Assembly: GCA_949287395.1 (NCBI GenBank)
Contig: CASEFZ010000016.1
Location: forward strand, 1 to 37,722
Length of the DNA: 37,722 nucleotides
Direction: 5' to 3'
DNA from: an uncultured Verrucomicrobiota bacterium
GTDB lineage: Bacteria > Verrucomicrobiota > Verrucomicrobiia > Opitutales > Intestinicryptomonadaceae
Part shown: piece after piece, positions 7,633 through 17,587 of the stretch
Position numbering within the stretch: position 1 is the stretch's first letter
How the letters are laid out: each line of letters starts with the position of its first letter
Translations under genes and position numbers: made by a program
Notes under the pieces: generated by a model
The model's database searches: none
Told to the model about the DNA's origin: nothing
The model's input: only the letters and a program-made list of their open reading frames with translations

Positions 7633-8210
7633 TTTTGTTGTAGGTTGCAATGCGAATCCAATGGTTTGCCGCATTATGGCAGACTGGCAATTATGGCGCG
7701 CTGTTGTGCAAGGAAAACGCAAGCGAAAAAAGCGGCGCTTCAGTATGCGAGCATGCAGCCATATTGAGTTGCCGCTTAAGCGCTTGTCTAATTCCGGCGC
7801 CGGAAATTTTTTTATGAAATGGCTGTTTCAAATTAGGCATAATTGACCATACCACATCGGGAAAGTACGATAACGGACACCATTTATTCTGAAGGATAAA
7901 AAATTTTCCGATAGCGCTCTAATTTTAAACGGATGTCCGCAAAAATAAAATAATAACATCTATGTTTTTTTGTGTGTGCTTGGGAGAGTCAATTCTGACA
8001 AATCCACCCGCCTTGCGCAAAAATTTCAAACAGCCGTAATAGCGCTTTGATTTTTCCGGATACCAAATATCCGAAGCTTCCGCTTGTTGTCACGGCAATC
8101 CGCTTATGTTTCTTGACAAAAGCGCAATTAAGGTTTGCCATGTGGAACCTCCGAAAGGGAAATCGGAAAAAATTTCGGGAATTCAAAGCCTTTTTGAGAT
8201 TTTGCCACAT
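7633..8210. other. Gene-free stretch between tRNA-Pro and the patatin-like gene
   Basis: No convincing coding frame is present. The patatin frame could be extended upstream to 8106, but those 35 residues match nothing in the family. A 14-base perfect palindrome is at 7792-7805 (see the terminator entry), and a 6-bp hairpin surrounds 8057-8075. A TTGACA occurs near 8112 but has no good -10 partner. Confidence 0.45.
7792..7813 (+). terminator. Possible terminator downstream of tRNA-Pro
   Basis: The palindrome TTCCGGCGCCGGAA (7792-7805) can fold as a 5-bp stem with a 4-base loop and is followed by A and seven T residues (7807-7813). It lies 160 bases after the tRNA. It may end the tRNA transcript, but the short stem and the distance keep confidence low. 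Confidence 0.35.
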
Positions 8211-10204
<1,994 letters not shown>

Positions 10205-10270
10205 GGTGGTATAGAAAATTGTTTATTCCGCGCGTTTTATTTTAAATTCCGCGGAGGTTAAATTTCAGGG

Positions 10271-10303
10271 GCGGTTTTGGTTTTCCAAAACCGCTTTTTT
10301 TTT
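10271..10303 (+). terminator. Intrinsic terminator of gapA
   Basis: A perfect 10-bp stem (10271-10280, GCGGTTTTGG, with 10285-10294, CCAAAACCGC) closes a TTTT loop and is followed by nine T residues. It lies 67 bases after the gapA stop. Confidence 0.95.
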
Positions 10304-10709
10304 GCCAAATTTTCACGGAACTAATCCTTGCCTTCCATAAAGAATGTTTTTGGCCGAATACATTCCGAATGCGGAGGGTGACACATGTTTGCCTGAATAA
10401 CTAAATTTTTTGCAGGCTTGCCGCCCAATCCGCCACTTTTTTAACAGAATCCGTTTTGGCAATCAAATGTGCTAAGAAAAATCACGCAAACAAAGAGCAT
10501 ACGGCCCCAAAAAAACTCATCTTTTAAATAAAGATTGCCCAAGCAATGGGAAAAGTCCCAGCGAATCCATCTAAAAGAAATAAGGCCATAACTTGCTCCA
10601 CTAAAAAAAACACTAATCAATGACAATTGGCGGGGTAATAAAATGCGCATTTCCAAATCCGATTTAACCCCATAAGAGCAAAAAAGATTCCGCCTTAAAC
10701 AAAGGGCAC
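10304..10709. other. Gene-free convergent region between gapA and the DUF1080 pair
   Basis: The two flanking transcripts converge here, each with its own terminator. The only sizeable frame (minus strand, from about 10779) would overlap the terminator and the end of the next gene and has an unnatural composition. I see no RNA gene or repeat. Confidence 0.5.
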
Positions 10710-10736
10710 AAAAAAGCGGTTCCAAACGGGAACCGC
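10710..10736 (-). terminator. Intrinsic terminator of the DUF1080 gene pair
   Basis: On the minus strand an 8-bp stem (10736-10729 with 10723-10716, GCGGTTCC/GGAACCGC) closes a 5-base loop and is followed by six T residues (10715-10710). It lies 25 bases after the stop of the downstream DUF1080 gene. Confidence 0.9.
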
Positions 10737-10760
10737 CAAAAGACCAAATTATTCCAAACC

Positions 10761-11795
10761 TTACAAGTTCTGAATCCAAATATTGCGGAACTCAAGAAGG
10801 TCTCCGTGATCCTGCAACTGTATGGAAACGGGAGCGCCAGTGTGCTTGTAAGTGCGGCCGTCGCTCGGGAAAAGAGAGGTCTTGTAAGCAACAGGAGTAT
10901 CTTTCTGCACAAGAACTCCATTGTGGTAAACCGTAAACGTCGGGTCTTTTTCAACCTTGCCATTCTTTACAACAGCCGGCGTGTAGGTGATGTCGTAAGT
11001 CTGCCATGAACCCGGCTCCGTGCAAGCGTTCACCAACGGCGCAACCTGCCTGTATATGGAACCGCATTCGTTCCATATGCCGTCGCAGCCAAAGGAATCG
11101 AGAAGCTGAACTTCATAGTCGCCAACTATAACACCGGAGTTTGCGCGCGCCTGCCCAAGCTTGTTGTAATACATCGGCATTTTAAATTCAAGGTGCAGCT
11201 GGAATGGCCCAAAGGTCTCTTTTGTAAATATAGATCCACCTATGCGCTTCTTGCCTTCTTTAATAGCCGGCTGAACCTGCATTGCGCCGTCGCCAACCAA
11301 CTTCCAATTAACGGGAGTATTGGCATCGCCGTGGCGCCAAGAATCAAAATTTTTTCCGTCGAAGAGAACCTTCGCCCCTGCCGGCGGCTTTGCGCCCATA
11401 GTCGGAGAAACAATGTTCAGCCTCTCAAGCTTGAACTTCGCAGGATTCTTTCCCTGAACAAAACCTTCGGCAACTATGGAACCAGGAGTTATTTCTCCCT
11501 TGAGGTCGTAGTAATTTGAAGCTCCGCTAAAGGCTATTTTTCCGTCTTTTGCCTTGAGATTCCCCATCTCGTAAAAGACGTCGCAGCGATTCATAATCGC
11601 CGGAACCAGACGCAGCCTGTACGTCTCATTTGGGCCGCGATACACCTCGGCAAATATCTCCGGGCATATCGTGGACGGATAACATTTCTTGGCCTCAATC
11701 GTGCCCTTGTAAAAGCCCGCGAACTCGTCCTTCTGGGAGAACGCGGAAAGCGTTAGAGCAAAAGTGGCCAATGCCGCTATAACTATCTTCTTCAT
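10761..11795 (-). CDS. Exported DUF1080 (3-keto-disaccharide hydrolase family) protein, downstream copy
   Basis: This 344-aa protein has a Sec signal peptide (MKKIVIAALATFALTLSAFS). Residues about 22-135 form an N-terminal domain beginning DEFAGFYKGT. From about 140 onward there is a DUF1080 domain (PF06439, concanavalin-like fold) starting AKVLFDGKNFDSWRHG and containing RANSGVIVGDYEVQLLDSFG and VNACTEPGSWQTYDI, ending EFRNIWIQ. Members of this family have been linked to hydrolysis of 3-keto-glycosides and occur in many copies in Verrucomicrobiota and Planctomycetota. It lies 43 bases after a paralogue with the same two-domain plan. The two are probably one operon, acting in the periplasm or at the surface on carbohydrate. 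No oxidoreductase partner is adjacent. Confidence 0.88.
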   Translation of the reverse strand: MKKIVIAALATFALTLSAFSQKDEFAGFYKGTIEAKKCYPSTICPEIFAEVYRGPNETYRLRLVPAIMNRCDVFYEMGNLKAKDGKIAFSGASNYYDLKGEITPGSIVAEGFVQGKNPAKFKLERLNIVSPTMGAKPPAGAKVLFDGKNFDSWRHGDANTPVNWKLVGDGAMQVQPAIKEGKKRIGGSIFTKETFGPFQLHLEFKMPMYYNKLGQARANSGVIVGDYEVQLLDSFGCDGIWNECGSIYRQVAPLVNACTEPGSWQTYDITYTPAVVKNGKVEKDPTFTVYHNGVLVQKDTPVAYKTSLFPSDGRTYKHTGAPVSIQLQDHGDLLEFRNIWIQNL

Positions 11796-11838
11796 AATTT
11801 TTTCCGTTAAAAAATATTCGTTTGAGCAGTTATAAATC

Positions 11839-12834
11839 TCAGTCCAGTTTCTGCAGCCATATATTCCTGAAACGTATTTTTGAGCCGTGATCCTGCAAGT
11901 GTATAAAAATTGGATCCTCCGAATGCTTGTACTTTAAGCCGTCTTTTGGAGACATGGCAGTTGCATACATCACCGGGCTGTCCATATGTATTCTGATTCC
12001 GTTGTGCCACACGGTAAAACGCGGAAGTAATACCCTGCCCTCTTCAACTTTAGCGGGTTTGAATATAATGTCGAAAGTCTGCCACGTACCAGGCTCAGTG
12101 CACGCATTCACCTGCGGGGGTACCTGGCGGTAAACCGCGCCTATGTCGCCCCAGTTGCCCTCAAAACCAAAACCCTCCAATATTTGTATTTCAAAATCCC
12201 CGCAATACACGCCGGAATTTGCCCTCTGCCCCGGTACGTCCTTGCCGTAATTCGGTGGCAGATTGAACTCAACATGCAGCTTAAACGGGCCGCTAAATTT
12301 CTCCTTTGTGCGTATGGAGCCGCCCACGTTTTTGCCCTCGGCATTCTTTACCATCGGCTTTACCACCATCTCGGCGTTTTCAAGCGCCCAAAGCGGCTTA
12401 GAACCGTCAAAATGCGACCACGCATCCATATTGCTTCCGTCAAACAGCACCACCGCCCCCTCCGGTGGCTTTGCGCCCATAGTGGGTGAAACGTAATCGT
12501 ACTTCTCGAGGTTATAGACAACATTCCCCCTCTTTATTTTTGCGCCCTTGGCCGACACCGTCCCGCTGCACGCTGGATTGTCGAATTTCAGCTCTCCGCC
12601 CTTCGCCTTGAGAGAATTCATCTGAGCAATAACCTCGCACCTGTTGAATATGGCGGGCAAAAGCTTTACCCTATAGACAGGATCGCTGTCGGGACCGGTC
12701 CTAAACACCTCCGCGCACATTGACCTTCCGTCGCCTGAAGAGCCGCGGTAGAAACCAACCAGAGGATCTTTGTCCACACCGAAAGCCGCTCCTGCAAAGG
12801 CGGCCAATAAAAAAGCGAGCAATGTAGTCTTCAT
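11839..12834 (-). CDS. Exported DUF1080 (3-keto-disaccharide hydrolase family) protein, upstream copy
   Basis: This 331-aa paralogue of the neighbouring protein has a signal peptide (MKTTLLAFLLAAFAGAAFG), the same N-terminal domain (DPLVGFYRGSS near residue 23) and the same joining motif SPTMGAKPP. Its DUF1080 domain starts AVVLFDGSNMDAWSHF and includes RANSGVYCGDFEIQILEGFG and VNACTEPGTWQTFDI, ending RFRNIWLQ. I chose the ATG at 12834 because it begins a standard signal peptide; a TTG at 12861 in frame would add nine polar residues. It is the first gene of the pair, with its promoter presumably in the 139-base gap shared with divergent queA. Catalytic residues cannot be assigned with certainty. 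Confidence 0.88.
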   Translation of the reverse strand: MKTTLLAFLLAAFAGAAFGVDKDPLVGFYRGSSGDGRSMCAEVFRTGPDSDPVYRVKLLPAIFNRCEVIAQMNSLKAKGGELKFDNPACSGTVSAKGAKIKRGNVVYNLEKYDYVSPTMGAKPPEGAVVLFDGSNMDAWSHFDGSKPLWALENAEMVVKPMVKNAEGKNVGGSIRTKEKFSGPFKLHVEFNLPPNYGKDVPGQRANSGVYCGDFEIQILEGFGFEGNWGDIGAVYRQVPPQVNACTEPGTWQTFDIIFKPAKVEEGRVLLPRFTVWHNGIRIHMDSPVMYATAMSPKDGLKYKHSEDPIFIHLQDHGSKIRFRNIWLQKLD

Positions 12835-12973
12835 CTGGACGGAATATGCCTTTTTGTCCAAGATTAGGCAATTAAAAAATTCTCTAAAAACGCTCCAAAC
12901 AAGCCTCCAAAAAAGTCAAAATTTTTTAGAATATGGTTGAGAAGACCCATAAAACGAATTTCATCGCTCCCCA

Positions 12974-14050
12974 ATGAAAACGTCGGATTTGGATTACGTT
13001 TTGCCGGAAGACAGGATAGCCCGCTACCCCTCCGAAAAGAGGGACGCCTCCAAGCTGCTTGTGTTCGACAGAAAAACCAAAGCGATAACCCATTCCGTAT
13101 TCAGAAATCTCGCCGATTTTATCGACGGCAGTTTCGACTTTTTCAGAAACGACGCCGCAGTCCTAAAAGGGCGGATTTTTGCAAAAAAAGACACCGGAGC
13201 GCGCGTCGAATGCCTGCTTTTAAAGCCGGAGGATGGCAACGAAATTTGGAGCTGCATGCTAAAGCCCGGCAAGCGCCTGAAAAAAGGCTCAAAGTTCGGC
13301 ATAGATGGCGAATTTGAGGCGGAGGTTTTAGAAAAATCGGACGACGGCTGCGCGCTGGTAAAATTCGGGAAGATGTCGGCGGCGAACGTGCTTGAGTTAA
13401 GCGAAAAAATAGGGGTTGTGCCCCTGCCCCCCTACATAGGAAGAGACCAGAACTCCCCGGAATACGACCGCTCCTTCGACAACTCCCGCTACCAAACCGT
13501 ATATGCAAATCCCGACAAGCGCGTGGCCGCCGCTGCGCCCACCGCAGGCCTGCACTTTACAAAAGAGCTTCAACAACTGCTTGAAAAAAACGGCAACCGA
13601 TTTTTCAACCTTACGCTGCACGTAGGCATAGGCACATTCAAGCCGCTCACCGAAGACATAGTTGAAAACCACAAAATACATTCCGAAATATATGAAATTT
13701 CGGAGCCAACAGAGCGCGCCATGCGCGACCCTTCAAGACGCAAAATTGCCGTCGGCACAACCTCACTGCGCGCCATGGAGGACTTTTTAAGGAAATTCCC
13801 CCATTCTGACACCCCGTCGGGGTACCTCGGGGAAGCCTCATTATTCGTATACCCCCCGCAAACCATTGTCTCAGCTGACGCTTTGATTACAAATTTTCAC
13901 CTTCCGCGCTCCACCCTCATGTGCCTGGTAGGGGCCTTCTTGTCCCCAGGAAAAAACGACGGCGTAGAAATCTTAAAAAAAATCTACGCCGAAGCCGTCG
14001 AAAAAAAATACAATTTCTACTCTTATGGGGATGCCATGCTAATACTGTAA
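12974..14050 (+). CDS. queA: S-adenosylmethionine:tRNA ribosyltransferase-isomerase
   Basis: QueA transfers and isomerises the ribosyl part of SAM onto preQ1-modified tRNA to give epoxyqueuosine, the penultimate queuosine step, in the cytoplasm. The 358-aa product carries the family motifs in order: YVLPEDRIARYP (8-19), VPLPPYIGRD, SRYQTVYA, AAAPTAGLHFT, TLHVGIGTFKP and the C-terminal TNFHLPRSTLMCLVGAF and YSYGDAMLI. Length is normal. It stands alone on the plus strand between divergent DUF1080 genes and a convergent small DNA-binding-protein gene. No tgt or queG is nearby. Confidence 0.97.
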   Translation: MKTSDLDYVLPEDRIARYPSEKRDASKLLVFDRKTKAITHSVFRNLADFIDGSFDFFRNDAAVLKGRIFAKKDTGARVECLLLKPEDGNEIWSCMLKPGKRLKKGSKFGIDGEFEAEVLEKSDDGCALVKFGKMSAANVLELSEKIGVVPLPPYIGRDQNSPEYDRSFDNSRYQTVYANPDKRVAAAAPTAGLHFTKELQQLLEKNGNRFFNLTLHVGIGTFKPLTEDIVENHKIHSEIYEISEPTERAMRDPSRRKIAVGTTSLRAMEDFLRKFPHSDTPSGYLGEASLFVYPPQTIVSADALITNFHLPRSTLMCLVGAFLSPGKNDGVEILKKIYAEAVEKKYNFYSYGDAMLIL

Positions 14051-14072
14051 AAAAAATCCTCCCCCCTCACTA

Positions 14073-14450
14073 TTACTTTGCACGCACAAATTTTTTCCCG
14101 TACAGACGCTCGCGTATCATCTTTTCAAGGCGCATAAGCTGGTACTGGCTCCTGTTTTGCAAAAGTTGCTCTATGCCTTCCATAAAAGTGTCGGGCGTAT
14201 AATTTGCAGACTCAAGCAAATACATCAATATGGCGTCCCTATGTACGCGCAGGTAAGACTTCTTCTCCTCACCCTTGCGCGCCAAGCCGTTTGACATGTG
14301 ACCCATTATTTTGCCGCTGTAAAAACTGTTCCTGACAAATTGGTCCGATCTGCCTATTATTGCCGCAACTTCCTTGGGGCTGAACCATTGTTGATTGGGC
14401 GGAACAAAATCCCCAAAGTGCTTACTTATCCAATCGCGTTCCATTTCCAC
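14073..14450 (-). CDS. Small helix-turn-helix DNA-binding protein, excisionase/MerR-like N-terminus
   Basis: This is a 125-aa protein not matched to a named family. Residues 21-60 (QQWFSPKEVAAIIGRSDQF, then VRNSFYSGKIMGH) read like a winged-helix 'helix-turn-helix 17' or MerR/excisionase domain: a WFSPKEVA start, a recognition-helix segment and a Gly-Lys turn. The C-terminal half (about 75-125) is predicted helical, with LESANYTPDTFMEGIEQLL and a basic tail. The start is GTG at 14450, six bases after a perfect AAAGGAGGT; the internal ATG two codons later is too far from it. It converges with queA and diverges from an XRE-type regulator, an arrangement like small regulatory or mobile-element switch pairs. 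The DNA-binding fold is likely; the role is unknown. Confidence 0.75.
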   Translation of the reverse strand: MEMERDWISKHFGDFVPPNQQWFSPKEVAAIIGRSDQFVRNSFYSGKIMGHMSNGLARKGEEKKSYLRVHRDAILMYLLESANYTPDTFMEGIEQLLQNRSQYQLMRLEKMIRERLYGKKFVRAK

Positions 14451-14456
14451 TATTTT

Positions 14457-14465
14457 ACCTCCTTT
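14457..14465 (-). promoter_or_regulatory. Perfect Shine-Dalgarno deciding the GTG start of the 14073-14450 gene
   Basis: AAAGGAGGT (minus strand, 14465-14457) lies six bases before the GTG at 14450. It is the best ribosome binding site I found in the window, where most genes have partial or no matches. Confidence 0.85.
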
Positions 14466-14467
14466 CC

Positions 14468-14513
14468 TTGTTTTGCTTTTTAATCTCCATTAGTACTTTT
14501 TTGTTGTGCTTTT
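14468..14513. repeat. Imperfect 13-bp direct repeats in the divergent regulator promoter region
   Basis: TTGTTTTGCTTTT (14468-14480) and TTGTTGTGCTTTT (14501-14513) differ at one base, with starts 33 bp apart, about three helical turns. They sit between the two divergent DNA-binding-protein genes and could be operator half-sites for one of them. Low sequence complexity makes coincidence possible. Confidence 0.35.
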
Positions 14514-14561
14514 GAAACATTTTACTTAAAAATATTTGTATTGAATATAAAATAATTGAAT

Positions 14562-15011
14562 ATGTCAACAAAAAAAAATAGAAAAATTCCATTTTTCCCA
14601 AAAAGCCCAATATCCGGGAGTAAAGCCGACAAAGACTTTGCCAGGCGTTTCAGGACCTTAATGGGACATAGATTACTGACGCTCAAAGACATCTCCGAAC
14701 AAACGGGCAATGCCGTATCCACAGTCAGCACATGGCGCAACGGGAGGCTTCCAAAGAGCAAAGGCACAAGAATGAAAGTGGCCCGTATTTTTGGGGTGTC
14801 GCAATCGTTTCTATATGAAGGGAAAAAGCTTGATGGTGAAACAGTATTTTCCAACGATGCTCTCTCTATATGCAAAATATCACCGTCCCAGCAAAGGGAA
14901 TCGGCTATAATAAATTGCGTAGAGCGCATGATAAAAAAGGCGAAAAAAACTTCCGGTGGATTGGATTCTCTTTTAGAAAAGCTCTTAAGGTTTGAGGAAA
15001 GCGGATTTTAA
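14562..15011 (+). CDS. XRE/Cro-type helix-turn-helix regulator
   Basis: This is a 149-aa protein with a basic N-terminal tail (STKKNRKIPFFPKS), then a Cro/C1-type helix-turn-helix at about residues 25-80. Visible elements are DFARRFRTLMG (helix 1), TLKDISEQTGNAVSTVSTWR (helices 2 and 3) and ARIFGVSQSFLYEG (helices 4 and 5), the last typical of phage-repressor-like domains. The C-terminal 60 residues are helical and of unknown function. I use the ATG at 14562; a TTG two codons earlier is possible. There is no Shine-Dalgarno, and TATAAA at 14546-14551 could place the RNA start almost at the ATG, so the mRNA may be leaderless (inference). It diverges from the 14073-14450 gene. Confidence 0.85.
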   Translation: MSTKKNRKIPFFPKSPISGSKADKDFARRFRTLMGHRLLTLKDISEQTGNAVSTVSTWRNGRLPKSKGTRMKVARIFGVSQSFLYEGKKLDGETVFSNDALSICKISPSQQRESAIINCVERMIKKAKKTSGGLDSLLEKLLRFEESGF

Positions 15012-15682
15012 TAATCCCACCGAAGTTTAAGGTAAGAGAAACACATTTCCACGGTATCTTTGCGGAGGATAAAAATTTCCACAAGCCCGCTTCCCTACCC
15101 TGCACGCAGTCTGCATTCAAAACAAAATTCCACATCCAACACGGCGGTTTTTTGTAAAGATAACAATTAGAAAAGTCGCCGGGCAAATCTAAAAGCCTTC
15201 CGGTTGCCATGTAGTTGCCTCAATGCGCCAACGCCTCGCCCTTTCTATATTTCTACCGGGGAACAATAGCTTCCCTCTAAGATGCGCATCGTTTCCCGGT
15301 TTTAATTTTTACTTTCCGGCCTTCCCGAATGGGCGCATATGCATATTTGCATCCTCCACATTCCAAGAGAATATTTCCATTTCAAGAATATTGCGCGGGT
15401 GCACGTGAACTGCACATATCAATTAAGGCAATAGCGCCATCGATGTGTCAATTTTAGCCTTCTCGACTTTCTCCCCGGAAGTTTACCGGAATGTTACGAA
15501 TAAAAAATACAACTGCAAAAACGGCGGCTTCTTGCGGTGAAAACTTTCCGAAATTTGCCCGAATAGCCGATCAACTTGCAACAACTATGAAAATTTAATC
15601 TGTTGAGCCTTAAAAAATAGGTTTTTTCCAGACAATACCACCGAAACATTCCCGGCAACAACCTGAAAACCACAAGATTGCA
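15012..15682. other. Gene-free convergent region, with one possible structured element
   Basis: About 670 bases between the XRE gene and the end of mrdA hold no credible gene on either strand. The most structured part is 15255-15300: ACCGGG (15255-15260) pairs with CCCGGT (15295-15300), the palindrome GATGCGCATC (15281-15290) lies inside, and a T-rich run follows (15301-15310). This could be a weak terminator for the XRE transcript or part of a small RNA. A short GTGCA/TGCAC hairpin is near 15399-15415. I found no convincing terminator for mrdA. Confidence 0.4.
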
Positions 15683-17584
15683 CTATTCAATATTTATCCC
15701 ACCGGCGCGCGTGCGGAAATACTTTTTCAAAGCCGCTCCCGTTATAGGGCCAGCCGTACGCCCTCCCGCAACATCGCCGGGCTCTTCACCCTCCACAATC
15801 ACCACTGTTGCAATTTCGGGATTGTCCGCCGGCGCGAAAGAAATCATCCAAGCCAAGGCCAATTTTTTTCCCTCGGACATCACCTGGGCCGTACCGGATT
15901 TCGCCGCAACTTCAACCCCGTCAACCGCCGCGCTTCTGCATGTTCCGCTTCTGACGGCTTGTTTCATGCCCTCCAATATGGCGGCATACTGCGATTCGGA
16001 AAGGTCGAGCTTTTCAGCCCCGTGATATTCAAGCGTATTTTTATGCGACGAATCGCGCAAAATCGACGCCTTTGTGCGCGTGCGCTTCGAGGCAAACGAA
16101 GCCGTCATACAAACCATCTGCAAAGGCGTTTGCCGCATGTATCCCTGGCCTATCGACATGTTTGCGGTGTCGCCGCCCAGCCAAGGCCCGTCGCCGCGCC
16201 TGCGCTTGTACTGGGGATTGGCTATAATGCTCAACCTCCATGCGTCCTCCTTTAGTTCTATTCCTGTCCAAGAGTTTAGACCGAAATCTTTTGCAGTCTC
16301 CACAATCGCGGCAACGTCGCAATCGAGAGCCGTCTCGTAAAAATAAACATTGCAGCTGTGCGCTATGGCACTTGAAAGGCTGAGATTCCCATGCCCATAT
16401 CGGCTGTTGCATGGAAATATCCTTGAGCCAACTTTGAGCCCTCCCAGGCACTCCTTAACCGAATCAGGCTCTATCACGCCCGTCATAAGCCCCGCGCAAG
16501 CCGTCACTATCTTAAACGTCGATCCAGGAGGATAAAGACCCTGGGTTGCCCTATTTAACCATGCGTCTCTCTCCGTTATCTCGGCGTAAACTTTCGAGCT
16601 TATATAGGGGCTTAACATATTTGGGTCGTATGCGGGCTTGCTGACCATTGCCAAAACCTCGCCCGTGCGAACGTCCATCGCAATGGCGGCGCCCTTGCGG
16701 TCCCCAAAGCGCTCTTCCATCTCCTGCTGGATGTCTATATCCAAAGACGATATAACCGAATTTCCCTTCGTAGGTGGAACATCGGCAACAACATCATATT
16801 GGAATCCATCCAAATCCACCACCCAAATCTTTGCGCCGCTGCCCCCCGTAAGGTGTTCGTCAAAAGCTTTTTCTATGCCGGTACAGCCCATTTTTCCGGC
16901 AAAAGTGTAGGTCCTTAAATTTTCTCCTGGCATGCCGACGGTTTCAACATCGTCAAAATTTCCCCTCACATATCCGAGAACATGCGAGGCGCAATCGCCG
17001 TATGGATAGTATCTGACCGAGTCAGTATATATTTGAATGGGGGAATCCACCGGTATCTTTTCGGCCAGAATTGCGTGCTCTTTCGGAGTCAGATTTTTCA
17101 CCAGCGGGAAAGGCAATAGCACGCGCTGGGAAAAATGTTTGTTAAAGTCGGCATCAGGCAGTTTGTAATCGGTGCCAAGAACGCGGTTTATCTCCTCAAC
17201 ATAGCCGTTTAGAACACGTTCCCGCGCCTCTCTGGTAAGCTCGGAATAAGACACCTTTTCCCCCGCGGCAATTTTGCTTTTCTTTAACTTGAAATATTCT
17301 TCCCTAAACTGAAGCCTTATTTCGTTAAAATAGACCACCGCCGAAAACCTGGGCCTGTTTGTTACAAGAAGCTTTCCGCTTCTGTCAAATATGTCCCCGC
17401 GCACGCCGGGCTCTATAACCCGCCTCATGCTCTGGCGCTCACCCATGGCAACATATTCGTCGTACATAAAAATTTGCCTGTATGCAAGCGCACATATAAG
17501 CACCAGAAAGGCCAATGCAAACAACCAATAGAAGGCCTCTATTCTGGGGTTGCGATTACTCAATATGTCCCTGGGCCTGTCCAT
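15683..17584 (-). CDS. mrdA: Penicillin-binding protein 2, elongasome transpeptidase
   Basis: This 633-aa class B penicillin-binding protein cross-links peptidoglycan during rod elongation, in the periplasm. It has one N-terminal transmembrane helix (about 17-36). The dimerisation/pedestal domain carries RGDIFDRSGKLLVTNRP near 62-78. The transpeptidase domain has Ser355 in PGSTFK (SxxK), Ser410-Cys411-Asn412 (SxN) and Lys562-Ser563-Gly564 (KSG, then TAQV). All catalytic motifs are intact. It starts 3 bases after the mreD stop and ends the mreBCD operon. The usual partner gene rodA/mrdB does not follow. Confidence 0.96.
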   Translation of the reverse strand: MDRPRDILSNRNPRIEAFYWLFALAFLVLICALAYRQIFMYDEYVAMGERQSMRRVIEPGVRGDIFDRSGKLLVTNRPRFSAVVYFNEIRLQFREEYFKLKKSKIAAGEKVSYSELTREARERVLNGYVEEINRVLGTDYKLPDADFNKHFSQRVLLPFPLVKNLTPKEHAILAEKIPVDSPIQIYTDSVRYYPYGDCASHVLGYVRGNFDDVETVGMPGENLRTYTFAGKMGCTGIEKAFDEHLTGGSGAKIWVVDLDGFQYDVVADVPPTKGNSVISSLDIDIQQEMEERFGDRKGAAIAMDVRTGEVLAMVSKPAYDPNMLSPYISSKVYAEITERDAWLNRATQGLYPPGSTFKIVTACAGLMTGVIEPDSVKECLGGLKVGSRIFPCNSRYGHGNLSLSSAIAHSCNVYFYETALDCDVAAIVETAKDFGLNSWTGIELKEDAWRLSIIANPQYKRRRGDGPWLGGDTANMSIGQGYMRQTPLQMVCMTASFASKRTRTKASILRDSSHKNTLEYHGAEKLDLSESQYAAILEGMKQAVRSGTCRSAAVDGVEVAAKSGTAQVMSEGKKLALAWMISFAPADNPEIATVVIVEGEEPGDVAGGRTAGPITGAALKKYFRTRAGGINIE

Positions 17585-17587
17585 CCT

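Noticed and set aside
8106..8210. N-terminal extension of the patatin-like gene to 8106
   Set aside because: The 35 added residues match nothing in the family, which starts at ALILEGGGMRG, and no better ribosome binding site supports the upstream ATG.
10441..10779. Minus-strand frame of 112 codons between gapA and the DUF1080 genes
   Set aside because: It overlaps the DUF1080 stop and its terminator, is rich in Trp, Phe and Cys in an unnatural way and resembles no protein.
14905..15210. Minus-strand frame of 101 codons over the end of the XRE gene
   Set aside because: It overlaps a confident gene on the other strand, has no ribosome binding site and has an unconvincing composition.
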